64,000 nucleotides of DNA from Cyanobacterium stanieri PCC 7202 (GTDB taxonomy: Bacteria > Cyanobacteriota > Cyanobacteriia > Cyanobacteriales > Cyanobacteriaceae), in NCBI GenBank assembly GCA_000317655.1, contig CP003940.1, positions 620,001 to 684,000 of the forward strand, read 5' to 3'. The notes beneath the pieces are model-generated. The model was not told where the DNA came from. It saw only the letters and a list, made by a program, of their open reading frames with translations, and did no database searches. Position numbers and translations under genes: made by a program. Positions 37,155 to 44,578 of this stretch are shown here, piece by piece. How positions within the stretch are numbered: the stretch's first letter is position 1; each line of letters opens with the position of its first letter.

Positions 37155-37757
37155 ATGGATACTTTAACAGCTATTAGAGAAAGAAGGTCAATCAAAAAAT
37201 ATGACCCGAATCATCAAATGACTGACGCAGAAATTAATACATTAATGGAACAGGCACTGCTTTCTCCTACTTCCTTTAATATGCAAAATTGGCGTTTTGT
37301 AGTTGTTAAAAATCAAGAAATTCAGGACAAATTAAAAGCTGTTTCTTTCAATCAAGCTCAAGTCAGTGACGCTTCTATTGTGGTTATTCTTTGTGGTGAT
37401 TTAAAAGCATCAGAAAAAGATCCCCAAAGATATTGGCGCAATGCTCCCGAAGCCGCTCAAAAGCAGATTGTGCCTATGATTGGCGGTTTTTATAATGATA
37501 AACCTCAATTACAAAGAGATGAGGTGATGCGTTCTTCTGGTATGGCAGGGCAAAATATTATGTTAGCCGCCAAGGCAATGGGTTATGATACCTGTCCTAT
37601 GATCGGCTTTGATCCTCAAAAGGTGGCAGAAATTATTAATTTACCTGAAGATTATGTAATTTCTTTTATGATTGTAGTTGGTAAAGCCGTTGAAGAACCT
37701 AAACCAAGGTCTGGACAGTTAGACTTTTCCGAAGTTGTTAGTTTTGACAGTTTCTAA
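37155..37757 (+). CDS. Nitroreductase family protein
   Basis: A 200-residue FMN-dependent oxidoreductase. The start motif TLTAIRERRSIKKYDP binds FMN phosphate. SPTSFNMQNWRFVVV, the hydrophobic helix SGMAGQNIMLAAKAMGYDTCPMIGFD and VISFMIVVGKAVEEPKPR are typical of the family. It probably acts as an NAD(P)H-dependent dimer reducing quinones or nitro compounds, but the physiological substrate is unknown. GGAATTATTTT precedes the ATG. The 3' end lies ~25 bp before the putative right end of the TnpB element. Confidence 0.92.
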   Translation: MDTLTAIRERRSIKKYDPNHQMTDAEINTLMEQALLSPTSFNMQNWRFVVVKNQEIQDKLKAVSFNQAQVSDASIVVILCGDLKASEKDPQRYWRNAPEAAQKQIVPMIGGFYNDKPQLQRDEVMRSSGMAGQNIMLAAKAMGYDTCPMIGFDPQKVAEIINLPEDYVISFMIVVGKAVEEPKPRSGQLDFSEVVSFDSF

Positions 37758-37782
37758 TCCAAAAGTTAATTTTGCTCTGAGT

Positions 37783-37820
37783 TTGAAGACCCCCACTTTG
37801 CTACGCAGAAGATGGGGATT
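37783..37820 (-). ncRNA. Putative 3' scaffold of the TnpB omega RNA
   Basis: Directly after the tnpB stop, the minus strand carries a stem-loop pairing CCCCA with TGGGG, ending at GTCTTCAA. In IS605-group elements the guide RNA covers the tnpB 3' end and this right-end hairpin, and the flanking DNA acts as guide. Here the flank would begin ACTCAGAGCAAAATTAAC. The structural match is visible; RNA expression is inferred. Confidence 0.45.
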
Positions 37821-39257
37821 CTAACGGACAATTACTCGCCCGTTCATCCACTCAAACAGACTAAGCTGTAGAGGGTTGGTAGGCTCAGACGCTAACGCCT
37901 CTGATGTATCCCGATTTCTCGAACCTGTTGTTTCAGGTTTACCCGTAACTTTCTGGGTGACTCCCAGTAGAGTATCCAAACTGATACCAAGTATTTTTAT
38001 CCCCCGTTTAGCTAACGTAATACTAGCATTAGTATCGGCATCGGCGGAAGTACCACAATTTAGACATAAGAAACTTTCCTTATGTCTATTTTTTTTGTCC
38101 TTAAAACCACAATGAGAGCAGGTTTGAGAACTATACTTAGGATCAACTTCTAGGAAAATCCGTCCAAACTTTTCAGCTACCTGACGAATTTTATCCTTGA
38201 GTTCACCCCAAGAGCAATCTCTAATTAAGCGGTTTAAGGCTTTCTTTGCTGATTGACCATTTTTCAGGAAATGTCCTTTTTCATTTTGTTTTGGTTGACA
38301 TTTACGGATCATGCCCTGAATGTTTAATTTCTCCATGACTATCACGTCTGAAATGCGATTTAATTTGTGTGCAACTTTCCATTGATAATCCTCCCGTTGA
38401 TTTACTATTTTTTGATCTAACCGTGCCAATTCCTTAAAGGTTTGACGTTGATTATTTGAGCCACGTTTTTTACGACTAGCCCTACGCTGTCTAAGAGTTT
38501 TTCTTTTTGCCAATCGCTTTTCATACTGAGGGTTAGGGATGTTTTCTCCGTTAGACAAAGCTAGTAATTTATGAGGTCTAGCCCCACAATCAACTCCTAA
38601 TACAGACTTAACCTGAACCAAGTCAATCGGTTGAGTTTGTGGTATTGTCTTATCTTCTAACTGAATCGCTACATAGAATCCATCGGCTTTTTGTCTGATA
38701 GTGACACTTCTCATCTCAAATCCCTCTCTCAAAGGACAGGAGAGGTACATTCTCATCCAGCCTATAGACGGTAGATAGATTTTGTCTCCTTCTACTTTCA
38801 CCTGATTAGGTGGGTAGCTGAAACTCTTAAACTGATGGCGTTTCTTAAATTTGGGATAACCTTTACCACCATCAAAGAAATTTTGAAATGCTTTATCTAA
38901 TCGTCTTAGATTTTGTTGCAACACCGTAGAATGAATCGTTTTGTACCAAGGATGAGACTTTTTCAAGCTAGGTAACTCTGAGGATTGCTGTTCATAAGCA
39001 TTCCGCTTTTTCCCGTTATTCTTAAACGGTTCTCCTAAGCTAGAGTTTTTGGAGATAGAGCAAGTTAACGGAGTACACGAAGCTCTTGTTCTCAGGTCGC
39101 AATACTCCCCTAATCTTGGAGCTTTGACCTCCTCGTATGCTTCTATTCTATCTCTAAGGCAATAGTTGTAATGACTTCTAAGCATCGAAATCCAGTTAAG
39201 GAATTTTTTTTCTTGAGATTCCGATGGCTTAAGTTTGTACTTATGGGTTACGATCAT
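37821..39257 (-). CDS. tnpB: RNA-guided endonuclease TnpB
   Basis: TnpB is the RNA-guided nuclease of IS200/IS605 elements and the ancestor of Cas12. The 478-residue protein has an N-terminal HTH/wedge region (MIVTHKYKLKPSESQEKKFL). The RuvC triad looks intact: Asp223 (GVDCGARPHKLL), Glu309 (VIVMEKLNIQGM) and an Asp in TSADADTNASI (406 or 408). The zinc ribbon has CSHC (380-383) and CLNC (398-401). An Arg/Lys-rich region (KRLAKRKTLRQRRASRKKRG) lies between the first two motifs. A ~50-residue polar insertion at ~45-95 separates the start from WYKTIHSTVLQQNLRRLDKAF. No TnpA partner is present. Confidence 0.93.
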   Translation of the reverse strand: MIVTHKYKLKPSESQEKKFLNWISMLRSHYNYCLRDRIEAYEEVKAPRLGEYCDLRTRASCTPLTCSISKNSSLGEPFKNNGKKRNAYEQQSSELPSLKKSHPWYKTIHSTVLQQNLRRLDKAFQNFFDGGKGYPKFKKRHQFKSFSYPPNQVKVEGDKIYLPSIGWMRMYLSCPLREGFEMRSVTIRQKADGFYVAIQLEDKTIPQTQPIDLVQVKSVLGVDCGARPHKLLALSNGENIPNPQYEKRLAKRKTLRQRRASRKKRGSNNQRQTFKELARLDQKIVNQREDYQWKVAHKLNRISDVIVMEKLNIQGMIRKCQPKQNEKGHFLKNGQSAKKALNRLIRDCSWGELKDKIRQVAEKFGRIFLEVDPKYSSQTCSHCGFKDKKNRHKESFLCLNCGTSADADTNASITLAKRGIKILGISLDTLLGVTQKVTGKPETTGSRNRDTSEALASEPTNPLQLSLFEWMNGRVIVR

Positions 39258-39306
39258 CTTTATCTTAATTTCTGATTAACTCAGAATTTTTAAATTCATT
39301 TTCATT

Positions 39307-39460
39307 ATAGTGGCAGTTTTGAAAGGTTGCCACTATTTTTTTTAAGGATGCCCTGTCGGGCGTTTCCTTCCCTTGGTCGCAATTCATCCCCACCCTAAAG
39401 AGGGATGGGGTATTCTTGCTCCCATTTTGATAAACAAGGGGTTTTTTCCTCTTGTTTTTT
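39307..39460 (+). other. Structured DNA upstream of tnpB: three hairpins plus a plus-strand terminator
   Basis: The region holds stem ATAGTGGCA/TGCCACTAT (39307-39336, then eight T), stem AAGGA-GCCC/GGGC-TCCTT (39344-39369), stem CCCCA-CCCT/AGGG-TGGGG (39388-39410, followed by TATTCTTGCTCCC) and an intrinsic terminator AACAAGGGG/CCTCTTGTT with a T-run (39433-39460). The last parts resemble right-end/omega-RNA scaffolds of other cyanobacterial TnpB elements, on the opposite strand to this tnpB. It could be a relic element or an independent small RNA. The remaining part of the 39258-39662 gap shows nothing more. Confidence 0.5.
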
Positions 39461-39662
39461 GTAAAAAAATCGCAAAATTTTGCTCTTTTTTAAGTTATTT
39501 CGCTCTACCTATGTTATAATTTAAATAATGGTAATCTGTGCAATTTTAAGTATAAAAGATTATATTTCCATTATTAACAACCTATTTCTATTCTCCATCA
39601 AAAAAGGGCAAAAGTCCAGAAAAAAAGTCGTTTTTTAACATTTTGTAATAGAAAAAACAGTT

Positions 39663-40376
39663 TTAATTATAAAAAACACCACCATATTTTGCTTTCTGGG
39701 CAACAGTTAGGGAAGAATTTTGTAACCATACCCACATCTGATCCCCTAGGGAGAAGTGCCACCATTCCCCCGGATGGCGAATAAAATTCCCTGCGCTCAT
39801 GGCTTCTAAGAGTATTTGTCGATGGTGGTGATATTGTTGTGCTGTGGGATCTTGACTATCTTGATAGTAATTAGGGTGCGATCGCCCCGATAACTCATCA
39901 ATTTCGCCCCCCATGTCCACAACCTGCCCGTGTTGATCTAATAAGGTTAAATCGACAGCAGCCCCTGTACTATGGGGGGGAGGAGTCAGGGGATCATGAC
40001 TAGGTATCGCCCAAATTTTATAAACCTCATCATATACCTTCTTTTCTTCGGTGGGAGTTAACTGATGGTGGTTTAAGCCTTTTATGTCGCATACTTGCTT
40101 AAAAGTATAATCTACCATAAACTGCTGTACGGCAATGGGACGATAGGCATCAAATATTTTCAGTCGCCATTGCGGTTTTAACTCCTGTAATTTTTTTTGA
40201 GCAACCACCAAAGCATCGACAACACTTTGACGAAGGTAATACGGGGATTTGTTACCATAATCTGCCCCTAACTTTTGATAAGGGGGGGGATTTTCCAGAA
40301 TAAATATATCATCGGGAATAGGGATCAATTCTTCCCCACACTCTTGAATAGGTATTTTTTGATAAGGCTTTTCCAC
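39663..40376 (-). CDS. M15 family D-Ala-D-Ala dipeptidase (VanX/DdpX-type)
   Basis: A 237-residue zinc dipeptidase that hydrolyses free D-Ala-D-Ala. The zinc site is visible as HSTGAAVDLTL (SxHxxGxAxD-like, His and Asp ligands) and GEWWHFS (catalytic Glu and His ligand). IFDAYRPIAVQQFM contains the conserved substrate-side Arg. There is no signal peptide, so it is cytoplasmic, which suits recycling of D-Ala-D-Ala or peptidoglycan turnover rather than vancomycin resistance; no vanHA-like genes are nearby. A family B repeat lies immediately upstream of its start. Confidence 0.9.
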   Translation of the reverse strand: MEKPYQKIPIQECGEELIPIPDDIFILENPPPYQKLGADYGNKSPYYLRQSVVDALVVAQKKLQELKPQWRLKIFDAYRPIAVQQFMVDYTFKQVCDIKGLNHHQLTPTEEKKVYDEVYKIWAIPSHDPLTPPPHSTGAAVDLTLLDQHGQVVDMGGEIDELSGRSHPNYYQDSQDPTAQQYHHHRQILLEAMSAGNFIRHPGEWWHFSLGDQMWVWLQNSSLTVAQKAKYGGVFYN

Positions 40377-40383
40377 AGTTTAA

Positions 40384-40475
40384 TTAACCTCAGTTCGGGA
40401 TAATAGTTGTCAGTATGGTAGGGGACGTAGCATGCTACGTCCGTACAGGTTTCAGGCGGCAGGTTGCAGGTGGCA
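40384..40475. repeat. Family B palindromic repeat with CAGGT array
   Basis: Starts AACCTCAGTTCGGGATAATA, then TTGTCAGTATGGTAGG, then the perfect 20-bp palindrome GGACGTAGCATGCTACGTCC at 40423-40442, then a CAGGT-type tandem array to about 40475. The first ~65 bp are almost identical to 42469-42533. Confidence 0.8.
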
Positions 40476-40495
40476 GGTCATAGTTTGTTCATTGT

Positions 40496-41629
40496 TTACC
40501 GCAACTGTGCAGTTTTGAGGTTAAGATCTAAAGTGCGATCGCCCCTAACCACAGAGAAGCGGATATTTTTATCAACGCCAGTTTTTTCCACCAAGTTTTG
40601 TAACTCCGTAGCATCGCTGATAGATTTACTATTCACCTTAACTACCACATCTCCCCGACGGATTCCAGCCTGAGAAGCAGGGGTATCAGACAACACCTGC
40701 ACCACCAAAACCCCATCTACTTCAGGAATCATAAAAGCAGAATTAGGATCATTATTATTTTCCCTCGCCAATTCAGGATTTACATTAACCATCTGAATAC
40801 CCACATAGGGATGAGGTACTTCGTTACCCATGGCAAGGGTATTTTGAATTTCCTTGGCTTTATTGATAGGAATTGCAAAACCAATACCCATGGCATCAGC
40901 CCGAATCGCCGTATTAATACCAATCACCTCCCCATTGGCGTTTAACAAAGGACCCCCTGAATTACCGGGATTAATGGCCGCATCCGTTTGTAAAAAATCA
41001 ATTCTTTTATCGGAAATACCCACCTCCGAAGAAGAGCGATGGAGGGTGCTAATAATGCCCAATGTTACTGTATTATCAAGCCCGACTGGATTCCCGACGG
41101 CGATCGCCCAATCCCCGACTTTAATGGCATCAGAATCCCCCAAAGCCGCAGTAGGTAAAAGCTCCCCCTGAGAATCGACCTTTACCACCGCCAAATCAGT
41201 AATTTGATCCGTACCCGTCACCTCCCCAGAAAACTTACGCCCATCCTTGAGAGTAACTGTCACCTTGTCCGCCTCACTTACCACATGGGCATTAGTTAAA
41301 ATGATCCCCGAACCATCCACAATAAAACCTGAACCTTGCCCTGCCACCCTTCTTTCTTGGGGCATTCTGCCCGATAAACCATTACCAAAAAATTGGCGCA
41401 AAATAGGATCATCCATAAAAGGGTCAAAACCAAAACTACGGCTTACCACTTTTTCCGTATCGATACGTACTACCGCCTTACCAGTTTTTTCCACCGCTTG
41501 CGCCACAAAGCTATCAGGTGCTAAGTCGGTGGCTAATGCCATGGAAGGGGCCATAGAGAAACTCCATCCCAAGATACAGGGGATGAGGAAGTAAGTAATA
41601 ATTTTTTTTAGTGAAGAAACAATAACCAT
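40496..41629 (-). CDS. HtrA/Deg-type serine protease (copy 1)
   Basis: A 377-residue exported protease with chaperone activity in the family. Residues 7-32 form a signal peptide (LKKIITYFLIPCILGWSFSMAPSMALA). The trypsin-like domain has His115 (LTNAHVV), Asp145 (TDLAVVKVD) and Ser224 (GNSGGPLL), so it is complete. One PDZ domain (~275-370) includes VLVVQVLSDTPASQAGIRRGDVVVKV. The likely start is ATG 41629; an upstream in-frame TTG (41671) would add 14 residues ahead of the signal. It is a paralogue of the protease at 42840-43994, with apcF between. Equivalent to HhoA/HhoB/HtrA of Synechocystis, but which one is undecided. Confidence 0.93.
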   Translation of the reverse strand: MVIVSSLKKIITYFLIPCILGWSFSMAPSMALATDLAPDSFVAQAVEKTGKAVVRIDTEKVVSRSFGFDPFMDDPILRQFFGNGLSGRMPQERRVAGQGSGFIVDGSGIILTNAHVVSEADKVTVTLKDGRKFSGEVTGTDQITDLAVVKVDSQGELLPTAALGDSDAIKVGDWAIAVGNPVGLDNTVTLGIISTLHRSSSEVGISDKRIDFLQTDAAINPGNSGGPLLNANGEVIGINTAIRADAMGIGFAIPINKAKEIQNTLAMGNEVPHPYVGIQMVNVNPELARENNNDPNSAFMIPEVDGVLVVQVLSDTPASQAGIRRGDVVVKVNSKSISDATELQNLVEKTGVDKNIRFSVVRGDRTLDLNLKTAQLR

Positions 41630-41958
41630 AAAATTAGAAAATATGTAAAGATTTGATACTTTTCTTATCAATTCAGGTTCAGAAATAAGATAATAGTCTC
41701 GCTGTTTATGATCACTATTGTATAGGTAGAAGTCTGTTTCCTAGGGAAATTTATTTGTAGTGTTTTCCCGAACTCAGGTTACTTATTACCCTATCCTTAG
41801 CGTCATACATATTAAGTACGATCGCACAGGGAATTATACCTTAACGAAAGTACAGAATAATTAGTCTTGATGATGTTGACGACCTAGTCAGGATCGAGAT
41901 TAAAATAAAATATAACTCTTTAATAGTTAAAAATTAAAATATTTGTTGGGAGAAAAAA
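41630..41958. other. Divergent intergenic region upstream of apcF
   Basis: This 329-bp space separates a minus-strand protease from plus-strand apcF and should hold both promoters. A single family B end (CCCGAACTCAGGTTACTTATT) occurs near 41766. GGGAG lies 7 nt before the apcF start. I cannot define promoter boxes with confidence and see no gene. Confidence 0.5.
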
Positions 41959-42471
41959 ATGTTACTCGATGCCGTAACTAGCTTAATTAAAAATTATGAT
42001 GTGTCTGGTCGTTATCTTGACCGAGACGCTATCGATTCTTTAAAATCCTATTTTCAATCTGGAACCACCAGAATACAAGTAGCAAATATCATCAATGCCA
42101 ACTCTCCTGAGTTAGTATTAAACGCAGGTAAGCAATTATTTGAAGAAGTACCCGAATTAATTCGCGCTGGTGGTAATGCTTATACTACCCGTCGTTATTC
42201 AGCTTGTTTACGGGATATGGACTATTACCTTCGCTATGCCAGTTATGCCCTCATTGCGGGAGATACTAGCGTATTAGATGAGCGTGTGTTACAAGGATTG
42301 AGAGAAACCTATAACTCCCTTGGGGTGCCTATTGCTCCCACTGTCAGAGGTATTCAAATCATGAAAGAGATGATTAAGGAGATGGCTTTTGCTTCTGGAG
42401 TTGAAGATACTTCTTTTGTGGATGAGCCTTTTGATCATCTTACCCGTGAATTGAGCGAATTATCTATTTAA
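41959..42471 (+). CDS. apcF: Allophycocyanin beta-18 subunit
   Basis: ApcF is a phycobilisome core subunit that replaces one beta subunit in the terminal-emitter trimers with ApcE. The 170-residue length, the globin-like helices and DGTARIQ-equivalent SGTTRIQVANIINANSPEL are typical. Cys83 in TTRRYSACLRDMDYYLRYASYAL is the phycocyanobilin attachment site, and DERVLQGLRETYNSLGVP follows. Sequence and the Asn/Ala pattern match ApcF better than ApcB or CpcB. It is transcribed alone; the stop codon lies at the edge of a family B repeat. Confidence 0.93.
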   Translation: MLLDAVTSLIKNYDVSGRYLDRDAIDSLKSYFQSGTTRIQVANIINANSPELVLNAGKQLFEEVPELIRAGGNAYTTRRYSACLRDMDYYLRYASYALIAGDTSVLDERVLQGLRETYNSLGVPIAPTVRGIQIMKEMIKEMAFASGVEDTSFVDEPFDHLTRELSELSI

Positions 42472-42721
42472 CCTCAGTTCGGGATAACAGTTGTCAGTAT
42501 GGTAGGGGACGTAGCATGCTACGTCCGTACAGGTTACAGGTTGCAGGTTGCAGGTTACAGGTTTAAAATACGACCAGCCTTTGTTAGTTCCTTGATGGAA
42601 CTAAGTATCAGAAAATTAATTAACATTACAGTTTTTGTAAATTTCTTAACCTGATACCTGACACCCGATACCTGGCACCTTTACAAGACTATAAATTTTA
42701 TCCCGAACTCAGATTATTTAA
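42469..42721. repeat. Family B palindromic element, longest copy
   Basis: The left end AACCTCAGTTCGGGATAACA and the right end TTATCCCGAACTCAGATTAT form imperfect terminal inverted repeats about 250 bp apart. Inside are TTGTCAGTATGGTAGG, the 20-bp palindrome GGACGTAGCATGCTACGTCC (42507-42526), a CAGGTTGCAGGTT array and an ACCTGACACC-type array (42652-42682). A further palindrome GGACGTAG/CTACGTCC follows at 42739-42758. It has no coding capacity and abuts the apcF stop codon. Confidence 0.75.
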
Positions 42722-42839
42722 ATCATTAGGTGATACAGGACGTAGCCTACTACGTCCATACAGTTGTTAGGTTTTTTTAAAATTGTTTCCCTTTGAGAGA
42801 TTGTGTTAGATTAAGGATTAAGATCTAATACAATTGAAG

Positions 42840-43994
42840 ATGAGCAAAGTTTTTTCTAAAATCATTCTCTCCACAGGATTTTTGATCGCTGGTGTTTCTT
42901 TTGGTATATGGGGTGCAAGACAATTTGATTCGTCTCAGGATTTGAGTACCCCTTTTTCAGAAAATTATTCTATTCCTGTGCTTGATTCTAATCCCAGACG
43001 GGAATTGGATCGTATTGAGGATCATCGTAATTTTAATTTTATTGCGGCGGCGGTGGAAAAAGTGGGCCCGGCGGTGGTGAGAATTAATGCTTCTCGAGAA
43101 GTTGTCCAAGAGGATTTTTTTGGGGGTATGCAACCTTCCCAAGGAAGACAGGAAACGGGTACGGGTTCAGGATTTATTATTCAAGAGGATGGTTTAATTA
43201 TTACTAATGCCCATGTGATTGAAAATTCTAGCACGGTAACGGTTTCTTTGCGGGATGGACAATTTTTTGAGGGGGAAGTATTGGGCATTGACCAAATGAC
43301 TGATTTAGCTGTGGTCAAAATAGATGCTTCTAATTTGCCTGTGGTTACTTTGGGCAAGAGTGAGGATTTGGTGACAGGGGAATGGGCGATCGCCATTGGT
43401 AATCCCCTAGGACTCGATAACACTGTTACCGCAGGGATTATAAGCGCCCTGGGGCGATCGAGTAACGAAATCGGAGTACCAGACAAAAGGGTTCGTTTTA
43501 TCCAAACCGATGCCGCCATCAACCCTGGCAACTCAGGAGGGCCACTACTCAACATCGAGGGAGAAGTAATCGGCATCAACACAGCCATCAAAGCCAATGC
43601 CCAAGGATTAGGTTTTGCTATTCCCATCGAAACCGCTCAACGTATTTCCCAACAGTTAGCTAGTAAAGGAAAAGCAGAACATCCCTATCTAGGTATTCAA
43701 ATGGTGACGTTAAATGCCAACACCTTTACAAACTATGATTTTCCTGTACCCGAAGAATATCAAAACAAACAGGGGGTATTAATTATTAGAGTAATTCCCG
43801 ATTCCCCCGCCGAAAGGGGTGGGTTTCAGGCAGGAGATTTAATCACCGAAATTGAGCAGCAAACCATCATTCAAACCGTTGATGTTCAAGAACAAGTCGA
43901 TAAAAGTAATATTGGTGAACCCCTCTCTGTTACGGTGTATAGAAATAATGAAATTGTGGTGGTAGAAGTAATCCCAGGGCAATTCCCCGAATAG
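42840..43994 (+). CDS. HtrA/Deg-type serine protease (copy 2)
   Basis: A 384-residue exported or membrane-anchored protease. The N-terminal hydrophobic segment (IILSTGFLIAGVSFGIWGA, residues 8-26) is a signal anchor. The catalytic triad is His125 (ITNAHVI), Asp155 (TDLAVVKID) and Ser232 (PGNSGGPLL). The PDZ domain (~285-375) includes GVLIIRVIPDSPAERGGFQAGDLITEI. ATG 42840 is chosen over TTG 42834, which would add two residues. It is related to copy 1 (40496-41629) but with a distinct N-terminus and PDZ loop. Functions in the family are envelope protein quality control and heat or light stress tolerance. Confidence 0.93.
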   Translation: MSKVFSKIILSTGFLIAGVSFGIWGARQFDSSQDLSTPFSENYSIPVLDSNPRRELDRIEDHRNFNFIAAAVEKVGPAVVRINASREVVQEDFFGGMQPSQGRQETGTGSGFIIQEDGLIITNAHVIENSSTVTVSLRDGQFFEGEVLGIDQMTDLAVVKIDASNLPVVTLGKSEDLVTGEWAIAIGNPLGLDNTVTAGIISALGRSSNEIGVPDKRVRFIQTDAAINPGNSGGPLLNIEGEVIGINTAIKANAQGLGFAIPIETAQRISQQLASKGKAEHPYLGIQMVTLNANTFTNYDFPVPEEYQNKQGVLIIRVIPDSPAERGGFQAGDLITEIEQQTIIQTVDVQEQVDKSNIGEPLSVTVYRNNEIVVVEVIPGQFPE

Positions 43995-44041
43995 ATCTTG
44001 CAAAATGAATCCTGAAAGGGATCAAGGAATAGGGGTTGCTT

Positions 44042-44155
44042 ATGTACTTTAACAATGATAAATCTGTAATATTAATTGGGGTCAGTTTTACCATCTATTT
44101 ACTGTTATTTTTGTTAGTCCTCGTATCAAAGAATACATATTATTCAACAAATTAA
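44042..44155 (+). CDS. Candidate 37-aa single-pass membrane peptide
   Basis: ATG 44042 to TAA 44153-44155 encodes a short peptide with a polar start (MYFNNDKS), one strongly hydrophobic stretch (VILIGVSFTIYLLLFLLVLV) and a polar tail (SKNTYYSTN). That is the profile of tiny thylakoid subunits, although I do not match it to psb, psa, pet or ndh small subunits. AAGGAATAGGGG lies upstream but the spacing is loose. It may be chance; the AT-rich region favours hydrophobic codons. Confidence 0.35.
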   Translation: MYFNNDKSVILIGVSFTIYLLLFLLVLVSKNTYYSTN

Positions 44156-44578
44156 ATTACTGGCAAATATTAATACATAACTATCTAAGCAATTAATATT
44201 TAATTTTGATCTGATTGGTAATTTTATGTATTTTTTACTACTTTATCCCCCCAAAAGATCAATTTTACCCAAAAGCAAATAACCATCGATCAGTTTATTT
44301 AACCATTTTTGGTTCCATCAAAAGTGATTTTTGTCAAATTTCTTAATAAAAATTATAATTTTCCTGTCTCTAATCGTGAAATCTAAAATAAATATAAAAA
44401 GAATTGTCTTTTAATAGTCAAAACTGAGTTTCATTAGCTACATTAGAACTTAGACATTTATCCATTACCCTTAACACGAATTTAGTATTAACCATGACAA
44501 AACAACTAAAAAAAAGGTGATTTATTAAATAGTGTTAGTAGGTAGGATAAAACGTGCGTTAAAAAGAGGAGTAACAAA
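44156..44578. other. Upstream region of the sigma factor gene
   Basis: This 423-bp AT-rich stretch has a small AACCA/TGGTT hairpin near 44300 and no convincing gene or repeat. It presumably contains the promoter of the group 2 sigma factor. No GTA-N8-TAC NtcA box was found on reading the region. Confidence 0.5.

Larger units (their letters stand above)
37783..39336 (-). mobile_element. IS200/IS605-group TnpB-only element
   Basis: The element contains tnpB without a Y1 transposase gene (IS1341-like). The likely right end on the minus strand is the hairpin CCCCATCTTCTGCG...GTGGGG followed by GTCTTCAA at 37783-37790, resembling IS605-group right ends. The left boundary is uncertain; I place it near the hairpin at 39307-39336 (ATAGTGGCA/TGCCACTAT). 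With no TnpA, movement would need a transposase encoded elsewhere. Confidence 0.6.

Noticed and set aside
39663-40376. Vancomycin resistance role for the VanX-type dipeptidase
   Set aside because: No vanH, vanA or vanRS genes are nearby and the enzyme is common in species without glycopeptide resistance.
40444-40475. CAGGT-word arrays as a CRISPR array
   Set aside because: Units are 6-12 bp, contiguous, with no unique spacers and no cas genes in the window.
41630-41671. TTG 41671 as start of the first HtrA gene
   Set aside because: It would place 14 non-signal residues before a good signal peptide that begins at ATG 41629.
43181-43627. 148-codon frame antisense to the second HtrA gene
   Set aside because: It follows the coding pattern of the protease on the other strand, and a similar shadow appears in the first HtrA gene.
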